A stretch of 64,000 nt of DNA. Origin: Rhizobiaceae bacterium. Its GTDB lineage: Bacteria; Pseudomonadota; Alphaproteobacteria; Rhizobiales; Rhizobiaceae. Both the position numbers and the translations under genes were made by a program. Of this stretch, positions 8,447-18,857 are shown piece after piece. The notes beneath the pieces were generated by a model. The model was not told the origin of the DNA. It made no database searches and saw only the letters and a list, made by a program, of their open reading frames with translations. How positions within the stretch are numbered: the first letter of the stretch is position 1; each line of letters starts with the position of its first letter. The stretch covers positions 1 through 64,000 of the forward strand of contig JAMLJD010000004.1 in NCBI GenBank assembly GCA_023953775.1, written 5' to 3'.

Positions 8447-8797
8447 TCACGTATTCGTTTCGGTAACGATCTGATCGCCGGCCGAGGCAGCGATAGCCTC
8501 GTGGTGGCGGATCACTTCGCGGATCACGAAGTTCAGGAACTTCTCCGCGAAATCGGGGTCGAGATTGGCATCGCGAGCAAGCCGGCGAAGCCTTTCGATC
8601 TGCTGCTGCTCGCGCGTCGGGTCGGCCGGCGGCAGGCCGTGCGTGGCCTTCAGCACGCCGACCGCCTTGGTGCAGCGGAAACGCTCGGCGAGCGTGTGAA
8701 TCAGGATCGCATCGAAATTGTCGATCGACGCGCGATATTCGGCGAGCATGCGCCTGGCGTCCTGCCCGCCCGTCTTGTCATCCACGCCGGCGCTCAT
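8447..8797 (-). CDS. Chorismate mutase, AroQ class
   Basis: Converts chorismate to prephenate, the first step towards phenylalanine and tyrosine. The 116-residue protein is an all-helical AroQ-type domain. Candidate active-site residues are R22, R39 and K44, which match the positions of the conserved Arg/Arg/Lys of the E. coli P-protein mutase domain. A conserved [10 protein letters not shown] segment follows. Its ATG overlaps the ffh stop codon (ATGA), so the two are translationally coupled. This placement between ffh and rpsP is familiar from other rhizobia. Confidence 0.9.
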   Translation of the reverse strand: MSAGVDDKTGGQDARRMLAEYRASIDNFDAILIHTLAERFRCTKAVGVLKATHGLPPADPTREQQQIERLRRLARDANLDPDFAEKFLNFVIREVIRHHEAIAASAGDQIVTETNT

Positions 8798-10362
8798 TTC
8801 CTGCCGCCTTTCGGAAGACCCGGCAGTCCGGGCAAACCAGCTCCGGGGAGGCCCGGCAGGCCGCCGGCAAGGCCCTTGGGCAAGCCGCCGCCCAGCCCTG
8901 CCGCCTCGGCCTGCTTCTTCAGTGCCTCGATCTGCTTGGGATCCATCTTGGACAGGTCGGGCATGCCGCCCGATCCCCCGAGGCCACCCGGCATCATGCC
9001 TCCAAGTCCCATCTTCTGCGCCATGCCGCCCATAAGGCCGCGCATCATGCCTCCGCCTTTGCCCTTGCCGCCCATCGCCTTCATCATGTCGGCCATCTGG
9101 CGGTGCATCTTCAGAAGCTTGTTGATCTGCGCGGCATCAGTACCGGAGCCGGCGGCGATGCGCTTCTTGCGGCTGTGCTTGAGAAGGTCGGGGTTGGCGC
9201 GTTCCTTCCTCGTCATCGACTGGATGATGGCGATCTGACGCGTGAAGGTCTTGTCGTCGAGGCCGGCGGCGGCCATCTGGTCCTTCATCTTGCCCATGCC
9301 GGGCATCATGCCCATGATCCCGCCCATGCCGCCCATCTTCTGCATCTGGCGGAGCTGATCGGCGAGGTCGTCGAGATCGAACTTGCCGGCCTGCATCTTC
9401 TTGGCCATCGCCGCGGCCTTTTCCGCGTCGATGGTCTCGGATGCCCGCTCGACCAGCGAGACGATGTCGCCCATGCCGAGGATGCGGTCGGCGATGCGCT
9501 TGGGATAGAACTCCTCCAGCGCGTCCATCTTCTCGCCGGTGCCGATCAGCTTGATCGGCTTGCCGGTGACCGCGCGCATCGACAGCGCCGCGCCGCCGCG
9601 CCCGTCGCCGTCCATGCGGGTAAGGACGAGGCCGGTGATACCGACGCGCTCGTCGAAGTTCCGCGCCAGGTTGACCGCGTCCTGGCCGGTGAGCGAGTCG
9701 GCGACGAGCAGGATCTCGTGCGGGTTCGACGCGCGCTTGATCTCGGCCATTTCGGCCATCAGCGGCTCGTCGATATGGGTGCGGCCGGCAGTATCGAGGA
9801 TGACGACGTCATGCCCGCCGAGCTTGGCCGCCTGAACGGCGCGCTTGGCGATCTCCACCGGCGACTGATTGGGCACGATCGGCAGCGTGGCGACCGACAC
9901 CTGCTCGCCGATCTGGCGCAGCTGCTCCTGCGCGGCAGGGCGCCGCGTGTCGAGCGAGGCCATCAGCACCTTCTTGCCCTGGCGTCCCGTCAGGCGACGG
10001 GCGATCTTGCCGGTGGTCGTGGTCTTGCCGGAGCCCTGCAGGCCAACCATCATCAGAACGACCGGCGCCGGGGCATTGAGATCGATGGTGACGCCCTCTT
10101 CGCCGAGCATCGAGACGAGCTCGTCATGGACGATCTTGACCACCATCTGGCCGGGCTTGATCGATTTCAGTACTTCGGCGCCGACCGCCTTCTCGCGGAC
10201 GCGATCGGTGAAGGAGCGGACGACCTCGAGCGCGACGTCGGCCTCGATCAGGGCACGCCGTACCTCGCGCAGCGCCGCCGAGACATCGGCCTCGGAAAGC
10301 GCGCCGCGGCCGGTCAGGCCGTTCAGGATGGAGCCGAGCCGCTCCTGGAGGGATTCAAACAT
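8794..10362 (-). CDS. ffh: Signal recognition particle protein Ffh
   Basis: The SRP GTPase that binds signal sequences with 4.5S RNA and delivers ribosomes to FtsY. From the ATG at 10362 (a TTG codon just upstream also stays open) it has the N domain, then the G domain with P-loop GLQGSGKTTT near residue 107, DTAGRTH, and TRMDGDGRGGAALS. The methionine-rich M domain follows, with repeated GGMGGIMGMMPGM-type stretches. The C-terminal tail is rich in Gly, Met and Pro. It heads an operon with chorismate mutase and rpsP. Its partner ftsY is at about 39 kb. Confidence 0.98.
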   Translation of the reverse strand: MFESLQERLGSILNGLTGRGALSEADVSAALREVRRALIEADVALEVVRSFTDRVREKAVGAEVLKSIKPGQMVVKIVHDELVSMLGEEGVTIDLNAPAPVVLMMVGLQGSGKTTTTGKIARRLTGRQGKKVLMASLDTRRPAAQEQLRQIGEQVSVATLPIVPNQSPVEIAKRAVQAAKLGGHDVVILDTAGRTHIDEPLMAEMAEIKRASNPHEILLVADSLTGQDAVNLARNFDERVGITGLVLTRMDGDGRGGAALSMRAVTGKPIKLIGTGEKMDALEEFYPKRIADRILGMGDIVSLVERASETIDAEKAAAMAKKMQAGKFDLDDLADQLRQMQKMGGMGGIMGMMPGMGKMKDQMAAAGLDDKTFTRQIAIIQSMTRKERANPDLLKHSRKKRIAAGSGTDAAQINKLLKMHRQMADMMKAMGGKGKGGGMMRGLMGGMAQKMGLGGMMPGGLGGSGGMPDLSKMDPKQIEALKKQAEAAGLGGGLPKGLAGGLPGLPGAGLPGLPGLPKGGRK

Positions 10363-10448
10363 CAATCAGCCTCGATTCGGGTTCGTTCGACCCCGAGAGG
10401 TAATGCGTTCGCGCCGGATCACCAAACCTCGAACAGCACGCAAAGCCA

Positions 10449-10484
10449 AAAAGCACCCGGGGGCGCATCGCGCTGCCGGGTGTT
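10449..10484 (-). terminator. Terminator after ccmG
   Basis: A 7-bp stem, CACCCGG with CCGGGTG, around a GC-rich loop, followed on the minus strand by CTTTTTGG. It lies about 120 nt downstream of ccmG, between the ccm cluster and the ffh operon, and should end ccm transcription. The ffh promoter must lie between it and 10362; no clear hexamers were seen there. Confidence 0.6.
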
Positions 10485-10601
10485 GACCTCCGGGATCGGT
10501 CCTCGTCTCAGGCGTCCCGGTCGGCTGCTCGGAGTTGTCACTCGTCGCGGAATTCGCGCGGTGTAGACATCAAATGCGGCAAGGAGTCAAGGCCGGCGCA
10601 G

Positions 10602-11201
10602 TCACGTGCCCCCGGCGTCGCCGGTGTTCGACAGGGCCTCGTCGATCGCCGGCATCAGGTCGTCGCGGACCGAGTCCGGCGTGAAGGGGCCGACATGCTT
10701 GTAGAGGATGATGCCTTCGGACGAGACGAGGAATGTCTCGGGCACGCCGTAGACGCCCCAGTCGATGGCTGCGCGCCCGGCCTCGTCGACACCGATCGCG
10801 GCGAACGGGTTGCCGAGATCGCCCAGAAAGCGGCGCGCATTGGCTGGCCTGTCCTTGTAGTTCAGGCCGACCAGCGCGAAGCGGTCGTCCCGGGCAAGCT
10901 CCATCAGCAGCGGATGCTCCTGCCGGCACGGCGCGCACCATGACGCCCAGACGTTCACGAGCGTCAGTCTTCCCTTCATCGCCTCGGTCTCGAGGCCGGG
11001 CAGGGCGACACCTTCGAGCGGTGGCAGCGCAGTCTTTGGTGCGGGACTGCCGATGAGCGCCGACGGGACGACGGAACCGTCGCGGCCGGACATCAGCTGG
11101 ACGAGAAAGATCGCGGCAAGCGCCAGAAACAGCGCGAGCGGCAGAAGCGTCAGCCACAGACGTGCGCGGCCGGGCGCGCTCCTGTCGGGTGCGTCAGTCA
11201 C
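10602..11201 (-). CDS. ccmG: Thiol:disulfide interchange protein CcmG/DsbE
   Basis: A periplasmic, membrane-anchored thioredoxin-like protein that keeps apocytochrome c cysteines reduced for haem attachment. It has 199 residues from a GTG start that overlaps the ccmD stop codon; the reading frame is open further upstream, but that would overlap ccmD. One N-terminal membrane anchor (about residues 15-37) is followed by a thioredoxin fold with WCAPC (C89 and C92) and the cis-proline region GVYGVPETFLV. It is the last gene of the minus-strand ccm cluster. Confidence 0.95.
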   Translation of the reverse strand: MTDAPDRSAPGRARLWLTLLPLALFLALAAIFLVQLMSGRDGSVVPSALIGSPAPKTALPPLEGVALPGLETEAMKGRLTLVNVWASWCAPCRQEHPLLMELARDDRFALVGLNYKDRPANARRFLGDLGNPFAAIGVDEAGRAAIDWGVYGVPETFLVSSEGIILYKHVGPFTPDSVRDDLMPAIDEALSNTGDAGGT

Positions 11202-11359
11202 GTTCGTGGCGCCGCGGAACGCCGACGGACGCCGCGCTTCTCGAGTTCGGCAATCTCGCGCTTGCGCGCGGCCTGATCGATCAGAATCCAGACGAACAAT
11301 CCGGCAAGCGCGATTGCGGAGATCCCGTAGGCGGCGGCGACGTAGGCGGCGTGGCTCAT
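11198..11359 (-). CDS. ccmD: Haem exporter protein CcmD
   Basis: A 53-residue single-span membrane protein (MSHAAYVAAAYG, then a hydrophobic helix, then a basic tail). This is the typical layout of CcmD, which helps release holo-CcmE from the CcmABC complex. It sits 8 nt after ccmC and its stop overlaps the GTG of ccmG. The upstream in-frame extension lies inside ccmC and is discounted. Confidence 0.9.
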   Translation of the reverse strand: MSHAAYVAAAYGISAIALAGLFVWILIDQAARKREIAELEKRGVRRRSAAPRT

Positions 11360-11367
11360 TGCGGGCC

Positions 11368-12126
11368 TCAGGCAGTTTCGGCGGCGCGGGCCGAAATCCG
11401 CCGCATCGCGATGACGCGCCGGCGCCAAATCTCATTGCGCATCGCCATCAGGTGAAATGCAAAGAAGAGCAGCGTGAAGCCGAGTGCCATGACCAGCAGT
11501 GGCCACAAAAGGCTCGGATGGATGGTCGGCCCGTCGAGGCGGAAGACCGATGCCGGCTGATGCAGCGTGTTCCACCAGTCGACCGAGAACTTGATGATCG
11601 GCAGGTTGATCGCGCCGACGAGCGTCAGCACGGCGGCCGCTCGGGCCGAGCGCGACGGATCGTCGAGCGCGCGGGTCAGCGCGATGATGCCGAGATACAT
11701 CAGGAACATCACGAAGACCGAGGTCAGCCGCGCGTCCCAGACCCACCAGGTGCCCCACATCGGCTTGCCCCAGATCGATCCCGTTGCGAGTGACAGAAAG
11801 GTGAATACGGCTCCTATGGGTGCCGCGGCCTTGAGCGCGACATCGGCCAGCGGATGGCGCCAGACCAGCGTGCCGAGCGCCGATATGGCCATGACGGAGT
11901 AGCACATCATGGCGATCCAGGCGAAAGGCACGTGGATGTACATGATGCGGACGGTCGAGCCCTGCTGGTAGTCTTCCGGCGCCATGAAGCCCATCGCCAG
12001 TCCAGCAACGAGCAGAACAGCCGCGATCCCGCCGAGCCAGGGGACGAGACGTCCGGCAAAGGCGAGGAAGCGCGTCGGATTGGCAAGATCGCCGATCTTG
12101 AGGCTGGTGGCGGTGGTTTCGCTCAT
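11368..12126 (-). CDS. ccmC: Haem exporter protein CcmC
   Basis: Integral membrane haem-handling protein of cytochrome c maturation; it loads haem onto CcmE. The 252-residue protein has about six membrane segments, the tryptophan-rich WWD-type motif WGTWWVWDARL at 124-134, and flanking periplasmic histidines (MYIHVPFAW near residue 65 and WWNTLHQPAS). ccmD and ccmG follow directly. Unlike the usual compact ccmABC order, an unidentified gene and a repeat lie between it and ccmB. Confidence 0.96.
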   Translation of the reverse strand: MSETTATSLKIGDLANPTRFLAFAGRLVPWLGGIAAVLLVAGLAMGFMAPEDYQQGSTVRIMYIHVPFAWIAMMCYSVMAISALGTLVWRHPLADVALKAAAPIGAVFTFLSLATGSIWGKPMWGTWWVWDARLTSVFVMFLMYLGIIALTRALDDPSRSARAAAVLTLVGAINLPIIKFSVDWWNTLHQPASVFRLDGPTIHPSLLWPLLVMALGFTLLFFAFHLMAMRNEIWRRRVIAMRRISARAAETA

Positions 12127-12222
12127 GGTCTGGTCAATAGCCCCATCGCGGCGGCTTCGCAATTCGCCGTCATGCCGCATCGTCCGGGATGACCGGAAGT
12201 TGATCGCGCGCAGCGGTCCGGC

Positions 12223-12684
12223 TCAATACAGGAAATCCCGCGCGGCAGCGATCCAGTCGAGCCCTTCGATCCGCGGCCGCACAGCGTCGGACAGCAGCGG
12301 TTCGACGTTCTCCTGGAACCAGATGACGACCAGGGAGGAAGCGTGCGCTTCCGGATCTTTTGCGGGTTGATGCGAGATAAACAGCGCACCGATCGCGACA
12401 GGCGGGAGCATGGGGACATCGCGGTCGCGATGACGGCGCACTGTGATCTCCGGCTCCACGACGACATGCTCGGCGTGGTGAAAATATCGCGATCCCCAGG
12501 TGGCGGCCTCTTCCAGGATACGGCGGTTGACGCCGGCGTCGGGCACGCCCTCCAGAAGACCGGCATAGGTGGGCCGGGCGACGATGCCCGTCGCGTTTGC
12601 CGTGTGGCCGCATGACAGGTCGATGGTCGGAAAACCGCGCGTCACGCCGGCGACCCCGCGACGGTGCGTTGGTGTGATCGACAT
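12223..12684 (-). CDS. Conserved-looking protein of unknown function inside the ccm cluster
   Basis: A 153-residue soluble protein starting MSITPTHRRGVAGVTRGFP; the in-frame upstream extension would run into the repeat element, so this ATG is preferred. No signal peptide, membrane span or cofactor motif is evident. The composition is that of a folded, balanced protein, with notable segments GHTANATGIVARPTYAGLLE, ATWGSRYFHHAEHVVVEPE and SLVVIWFQENVEP. It lies between ccmB (upstream, after the repeat) and ccmC (97 nt downstream) on the same strand. I do not recognise the family, and a role in cytochrome maturation is only suggested by position. Confidence 0.65.
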   Translation of the reverse strand: MSITPTHRRGVAGVTRGFPTIDLSCGHTANATGIVARPTYAGLLEGVPDAGVNRRILEEAATWGSRYFHHAEHVVVEPEITVRRHRDRDVPMLPPVAIGALFISHQPAKDPEAHASSLVVIWFQENVEPLLSDAVRPRIEGLDWIAAARDFLY

Positions 12685-12762
12685 GACGGCATGGCGACGC
12701 GCGGAAAGCAGGATGGTGTCATGGCTATGCCGAAAACCAGCGGAAATGGCCGGACCTTGATC

Positions 12763-12874
12763 ATGTTTTCGAGAAGTGGATACCGGTTTTCGGGCAAAAA
12801 CAGGGTCTACAACCATCATATTCGAGCTTTTTTTGCGACGCGAGGCGATTCAACCTCGTCGCAAGATGCCCTAG
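12763..12874 (-). repeat. Interspersed palindromic repeat, copy B
   Basis: About 112 bp lying between ccmB and the unknown gene. It matches copy A block by block: CGAGAAGTGGATACCGGTTT near one end, GGGTCTA, GCGACGCGA, and a CTAG terminus. An internal imperfect inverted repeat is present (GCGACGCGAGG with CCTCGTCGC). As with copy A, the CTA of the terminal CTAG is the TAG stop codon of the adjacent minus-strand gene, here ccmB. Confidence 0.7.
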
Positions 12875-13536
12875 TCGAGAGACTGGCGCAGCGCGACCGC
12901 CGCCGCAAAAGGCCCGATCACCGCGAAGAACAGCGTAAGCGCCGACAGGATCAGGAATGGCGGCAGGAAGGGGTCCGGGTCCGCCACGGCACCATAGCTT
13001 GCCGACACGCCGAAGATGAGCACCGGGATCGTCAGGGGAAGGATCAGCACCGATACGAGAAGGCCGCCGCGCGGCAGGACCACGGCCAGCGCAGCGCCGA
13101 CCGCGCCGATGAAGGCGATTGCAGGCGTGCCGACGAGCAGTGTCAGTGTCGCGGCCCCGATGCCGACAGGTCCGACATTCATGAGGAGCCCGAGGACCGG
13201 CGCTGCGACGACGAGCGGCAGCACGCTCGCGACCCAGTGCGCAACGCATTTGACGAAGATCGTGAAGGCGAGAATATGCCGGTGGCCCGACAGGACCAGA
13301 AGGTCGAGCGACCCGTCCTCGCGGTCTGCCTGGAAGAGCCGGTCGAGACCCAGAAGGCTCGCCAGAAGCGCACCGATCCAGAGGATCGCCGGCCCGATCC
13401 GCGCAAGCAGGTTCAGATCGGGTCCGACCCCGAACGGGATCACCGCGACGACCGCGAGGAAGAACAGGACGCCGACCATCGCACCACCGCCGGCACGCAC
13501 GCCGAGCCGAACGTCGCGAAGAAACAAGGCAATCAT
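12871..13536 (-). CDS. ccmB: Haem exporter permease CcmB
   Basis: Membrane subunit of the CcmAB ABC complex, whose ATP hydrolysis releases holo-CcmE from CcmC. The 221-residue protein has about six membrane segments and the conserved early motif LDRLFQADREDGSLDLLV. It follows ccmA by 43 nt on the same strand. Its TAG stop lies at the CTAG end of repeat copy B. Confidence 0.95.
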   Translation of the reverse strand: MIALFLRDVRLGVRAGGGAMVGVLFFLAVVAVIPFGVGPDLNLLARIGPAILWIGALLASLLGLDRLFQADREDGSLDLLVLSGHRHILAFTIFVKCVAHWVASVLPLVVAAPVLGLLMNVGPVGIGAATLTLLVGTPAIAFIGAVGAALAVVLPRGGLLVSVLILPLTIPVLIFGVSASYGAVADPDPFLPPFLILSALTLFFAVIGPFAAAVALRQSLD

Positions 13537-13579
13537 GCGCCTTGCACCGTCGCGCTATAGAGGTTGCCCGGAACCTGCG

Positions 13580-14242
13580 TCACGGGTCCACCCCGGGCCG
13601 CATCGAGGAGGAAAGCAGGGTTTCCCGGACCGGCTGGACCTGCCCGGTAAGGCGCAACTGAACCGCATCGTCGAGCCCGAGCGGCTGATGCGTCGCGGCG
13701 ACGATGATGCCGCCTTCCTCGCGATGCGCCTGCATCAATGCGGTGAACTGCATCTCGGACGCGCGGTCGAGCCCCGAAGTCGGCTCGTCGAGGAGCCATA
13801 GCGGCCGATAGCTGACGACCAGACGCGCGATCGCGACGCGCCGGCGCTGGCCCGTCGAGAGATAACCGAAGGGCAGATGACCGAGATCGCCGAGCCCCAC
13901 CATATCGAGCGCCTCGTCGACATCGAGATGGGCCTCGCCGAGAAAGCCGCGCCAGAAGCGGAGATTCTCGTTCACGGTCAGGGCTGGCTTCATGGAATTG
14001 CCGTGCCCGAGATAATGGGCAGCCGACGCGATGGTCGGCCATTCAAGCCGGCTTCCGTCCAGCCGGATCACGCCTGCAGCGGGTTCGAGCAGGCCGGCTA
14101 CAATGCGCAGCAGGGTGGATTTGCCGGAACCGTTCGGCCCGGTAATCGTCAAGGCCTGGCCGTCGCCGACCTGGAACGATACGTCCGAGAAGACGATCTC
14201 CCCGCCGCGTTCACCAGCCAGTTTCTCGGCAACGAGCTGCAT
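13580..14242 (-). CDS. ccmA: Haem exporter ATP-binding protein CcmA
   Basis: ATPase of the cytochrome c maturation ABC complex. With the ATG at 14242 it has 220 residues: Walker A GPNGSGKST at 35-43, signature LSTGQRRRVAIARL, Walker B LWLLDEPTSGLD and a switch histidine in AATHQP. Upstream in-frame starts would extend it into the intergenic region shared with acnA. It is the first gene of the ccm run and is divergent from acnA. Confidence 0.95.
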   Translation of the reverse strand: MQLVAEKLAGERGGEIVFSDVSFQVGDGQALTITGPNGSGKSTLLRIVAGLLEPAAGVIRLDGSRLEWPTIASAAHYLGHGNSMKPALTVNENLRFWRGFLGEAHLDVDEALDMVGLGDLGHLPFGYLSTGQRRRVAIARLVVSYRPLWLLDEPTSGLDRASEMQFTALMQAHREEGGIIVAATHQPLGLDDAVQLRLTGQVQPVRETLLSSSMRPGVDP

Positions 14243-14262
14243 TGCTCTTCCTGACGCCGCTC

Positions 14263-14285
14263 GCATCGCGATGCAGCAAATTTGC
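14263..14285. repeat. Two adjacent palindromes in the ccmA-acnA intergenic region
   Basis: GCATCGCGATGC (14263-14274) and GCAAATTTGC (14276-14285) are perfect palindromes separated by one base. They lie just upstream of ccmA and could bind dimeric regulators of either divergent gene, or be chance. No regulator is assigned. Confidence 0.4.
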
Positions 14286-14286
14286 G

Positions 14287-14316
14287 ATTTCGTAGTCTGG
14301 AATCCTTCTACGAAAT
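14287..14316 (+). promoter_or_regulatory. Inverted repeat containing an Irr-box-like site upstream of acnA
   Basis: A perfect 9-bp inverted repeat (ATTTCGTAG with CTACGAAAT, 12-nt spacer) encloses TCTGGAATCCTTCTACG at 14296-14312. That 17-mer matches the rhizobial iron-control element recalled as TTTRGAAYNRTTCYAAA at 13 of 17 positions, including the GAA-N3-TTC core. A TATAGA hexamer follows at 14321-14326, so a bound repressor would cover the -35 region of an acnA promoter. Aconitase is an Fe-S enzyme, so repression by Irr under iron limitation would make sense. Inferred only. Confidence 0.4.
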
Positions 14317-14511
14317 TCTCTATAGAACCGGCAACCACGCCAGCGGTCGGCGTGCAAGCCAATTTGCGCCGAACCGGCGACCACCGTCTCGAACGGTCGG
14401 ATCGCAGGGGACGGACAGCGGAAATGACCGTACCCGCACCTTTGCGCGTGTTTGCATGCCACAGGAGTCCGTTCCCGTTATTCGGCTGAACTGACCAGGA
14501 TGGGATCGCAC

Positions 14512-17202
<2,691 letters not shown>

Positions 17203-17224
17203 TCGTTGCCGTAACCTCGGATCG

Positions 17225-17258
17225 GGCCGTCGGACGCCATGCGTCCGGCGGCCTTTTT
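17225..17258 (+). terminator. Strong terminator after acnA
   Basis: A 13-bp stem with one wobble pair (GGCCGTCGGACGC with GCGTCCGGCGGCC), a 3-nt loop and a TTTTT run. The final base coincides with the first base of the convergent ceramidase-like gene's stop codon. Confidence 0.9.
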
Positions 17259-17929
17259 CATCGGCGGCCAGGCATGGGGTGGCCGTATCTGGCCGCGGCG
17301 GCGAGCAGGACGCCGAGCATCAGGCCATTGAGCGTGTGCCACAGGAAGTGCGTTCCTATGGGCAGCGCATCGCAGACCATCGGATCCATGACACGGAAGG
17401 CGACCGATACGACGAAGATCGCGACGGCCGCGAGATTGTACCAGCCGGCGGGCGAGCCGTAGCGCAGGGCAAGCAGGCCGAAGACGAACAGGCCCATGAA
17501 GGGTGCGATATAGCCCGTCGTACCGTTGGTCGCCGTCTTCAGCCATTCGGGAACCGCCATCGTCAGGCCAATCGCGAAAACGTAATATGCGATGAAGACG
17601 GCAATCGAGGCGGGCCATCCGAACCGCATGTAGCGGCGCAGGTTGAACAGGGTGTAGACGAGGGTGAAGACGGCGATCGGGATGACGTCGCCCCACATGG
17701 TCAGCCGGTTGGCGACCGTGTGAAAGAGGCCGGAGCCGATGCCGACGAGCACGACGAGCCAGCCCAGCGTCTCCGCCCACAGCCCGGCATTGCGCTTGCG
17801 CGCCTCACGGATGCCCCAAATGCCCGCGATGATGAATGCGAGATTGGTTATCGCGTTGAGCGGCTCAGACCACAGCTCAGGCCCCGTCCGCTCGCAATAC
17901 TGGTCGATCGATTCCCACAACCCGTCCAT
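17258..17929 (-). CDS. Ceramidase-family (alkaline ceramidase-like) membrane protein
   Basis: A 223-residue protein with about seven membrane segments. It resembles the alkaline ceramidase/CREST hydrolase family, which uses a zinc site of conserved histidines, Ser and Asp. Matching segments are WSEPLNAITNLAF, SGLFHTVANRL, FRVMDPMVCD and THFLWHTLNGLMLG. Substrate in this organism is unknown; bacterial members need not act on ceramide. It is convergent with acnA and stands alone on its strand. Confidence 0.8.
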   Translation of the reverse strand: MDGLWESIDQYCERTGPELWSEPLNAITNLAFIIAGIWGIREARKRNAGLWAETLGWLVVLVGIGSGLFHTVANRLTMWGDVIPIAVFTLVYTLFNLRRYMRFGWPASIAVFIAYYVFAIGLTMAVPEWLKTATNGTTGYIAPFMGLFVFGLLALRYGSPAGWYNLAAVAIFVVSVAFRVMDPMVCDALPIGTHFLWHTLNGLMLGVLLAAAARYGHPMPGRR

Positions 17930-18038
17930 GGAGCCCCCGCCGAATCACTGTCACGTGACTGGTTATTGATCATTGCCGGGCGTAACAGATAGGCAAGAGG
18001 ACCGTGTACACATGGTCCGGCAAATCGGAGGCAGCCCC

Positions 18039-18794
18039 TTGTCCAAGCCCCTGACGATCCTGTCCTGCGCGTTTTTCGCCCTGACGGCTTTTGCCGGTTC
18101 TCAGGTTCATGCGAAGGACAGGCCGCTCGGCGTGGTCGAGCTGTTCACCAGCCAGGGGTGCAATTCCTGTCCTCCCGCCGATCGTGTGCTCGGCGAACTC
18201 GCACAGGACGACGACGTCATCGCACTCGCCTACCATGTGGACTATTGGGACTATCTCGGCTGGCGCGACACGCTCGGCAGTGCGGAAAACACCGAACGGC
18301 AGCGCGACTACGGGCGCAGTTTCGGAAGCGGTTCCGTCTACACGCCACAGGCGGTCATCAATGGCCGAACCCATGTCAACGGAGCTAACAAAAACGCCGT
18401 CCATCGAACGATCGAACGAATGGCCGATACCGCTGACGGCATGGTGGTGGATGTTTCCATTCGCCAGTCAGGCGACAGCATCGTGATCGAGGCCGGCGAT
18501 TCGAAAGGCGCGCCGCGGAAGGCCCATCTGGTCCTGGTGTATTTTGATCCTGTCCGAAATGTCGCGATCGAGCGTGGCGAAAATCGCGGCAAGACCATCA
18601 CCTACTGGAACGCGGTGTCGAGTATCCAGGCAGCTGGCATGTGGCACGGCAAGGCCAGCCGCTACGAGCTGCCGCTTAGCGAGGTAACAAAGAAGGGCGC
18701 TGGCGGGTGCGCAGTGCTGCTCCAGGCGTCTGGCAAGAATGGTCTCCCAGGACCCGTGCTCGGTGCCGCGATCATGACGCAGCCGTCAGGCTGA
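18039..18794 (+). CDS. DUF1223 thioredoxin-fold secreted protein
   Basis: A 251-residue DUF1223 protein. I chose the TTG at 18039 because GGAGG lies 7 nt upstream and it leaves a normal signal peptide (residues 1-25, ending QVHA); an ATG at 18012 is possible. The mature part begins VVELFTSQGCNSCPPAD, with a CxxC pair at C41 and C44 in a thioredoxin-like fold, then YHVDYWDYLGW and YTPQAVINGR. It is probably periplasmic; the redox role is inferred from the CxxC. A hairpin of the facing ncRNA candidate lies 30 nt downstream. Confidence 0.85.
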   Translation: MSKPLTILSCAFFALTAFAGSQVHAKDRPLGVVELFTSQGCNSCPPADRVLGELAQDDDVIALAYHVDYWDYLGWRDTLGSAENTERQRDYGRSFGSGSVYTPQAVINGRTHVNGANKNAVHRTIERMADTADGMVVDVSIRQSGDSIVIEAGDSKGAPRKAHLVLVYFDPVRNVAIERGENRGKTITYWNAVSSIQAAGMWHGKASRYELPLSEVTKKGAGGCAVLLQASGKNGLPGPVLGAAIMTQPSG

Positions 18795-18816
18795 CGACCG
18801 TCCACCCGGCCTGAAC

Positions 18817-18843
18817 AAAAAACCGGCGCTGGCTGACGCCGGC
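18817..18843 (-). terminator. Terminator of the minus-strand RNA candidate
   Basis: On the minus strand the stem CCGGCG/CGCCGG (8-nt loop) is followed at once by TTTTTT. The T-run is on the minus-strand side, so this terminates transcription coming from the 18858-18985 RNA candidate rather than only the plus-strand DUF1223 gene. An outer AAACCGG/CCGGTTT pairing can extend the stem. Confidence 0.75.
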
Positions 18844-18857
18844 ACCGGTTTACTTTG

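Noticed and set aside
9103-10566. Plus-strand 487-codon frame over ffh
   Set aside because: Antisense shadow of ffh; translation is low-complexity His/Asp/Leu-rich.
10485-10601. Possible 4.5S (SRP) RNA next to ffh
   Set aside because: The conserved GGAAGCAGC-type apical loop of SRP RNA is absent from this gap.
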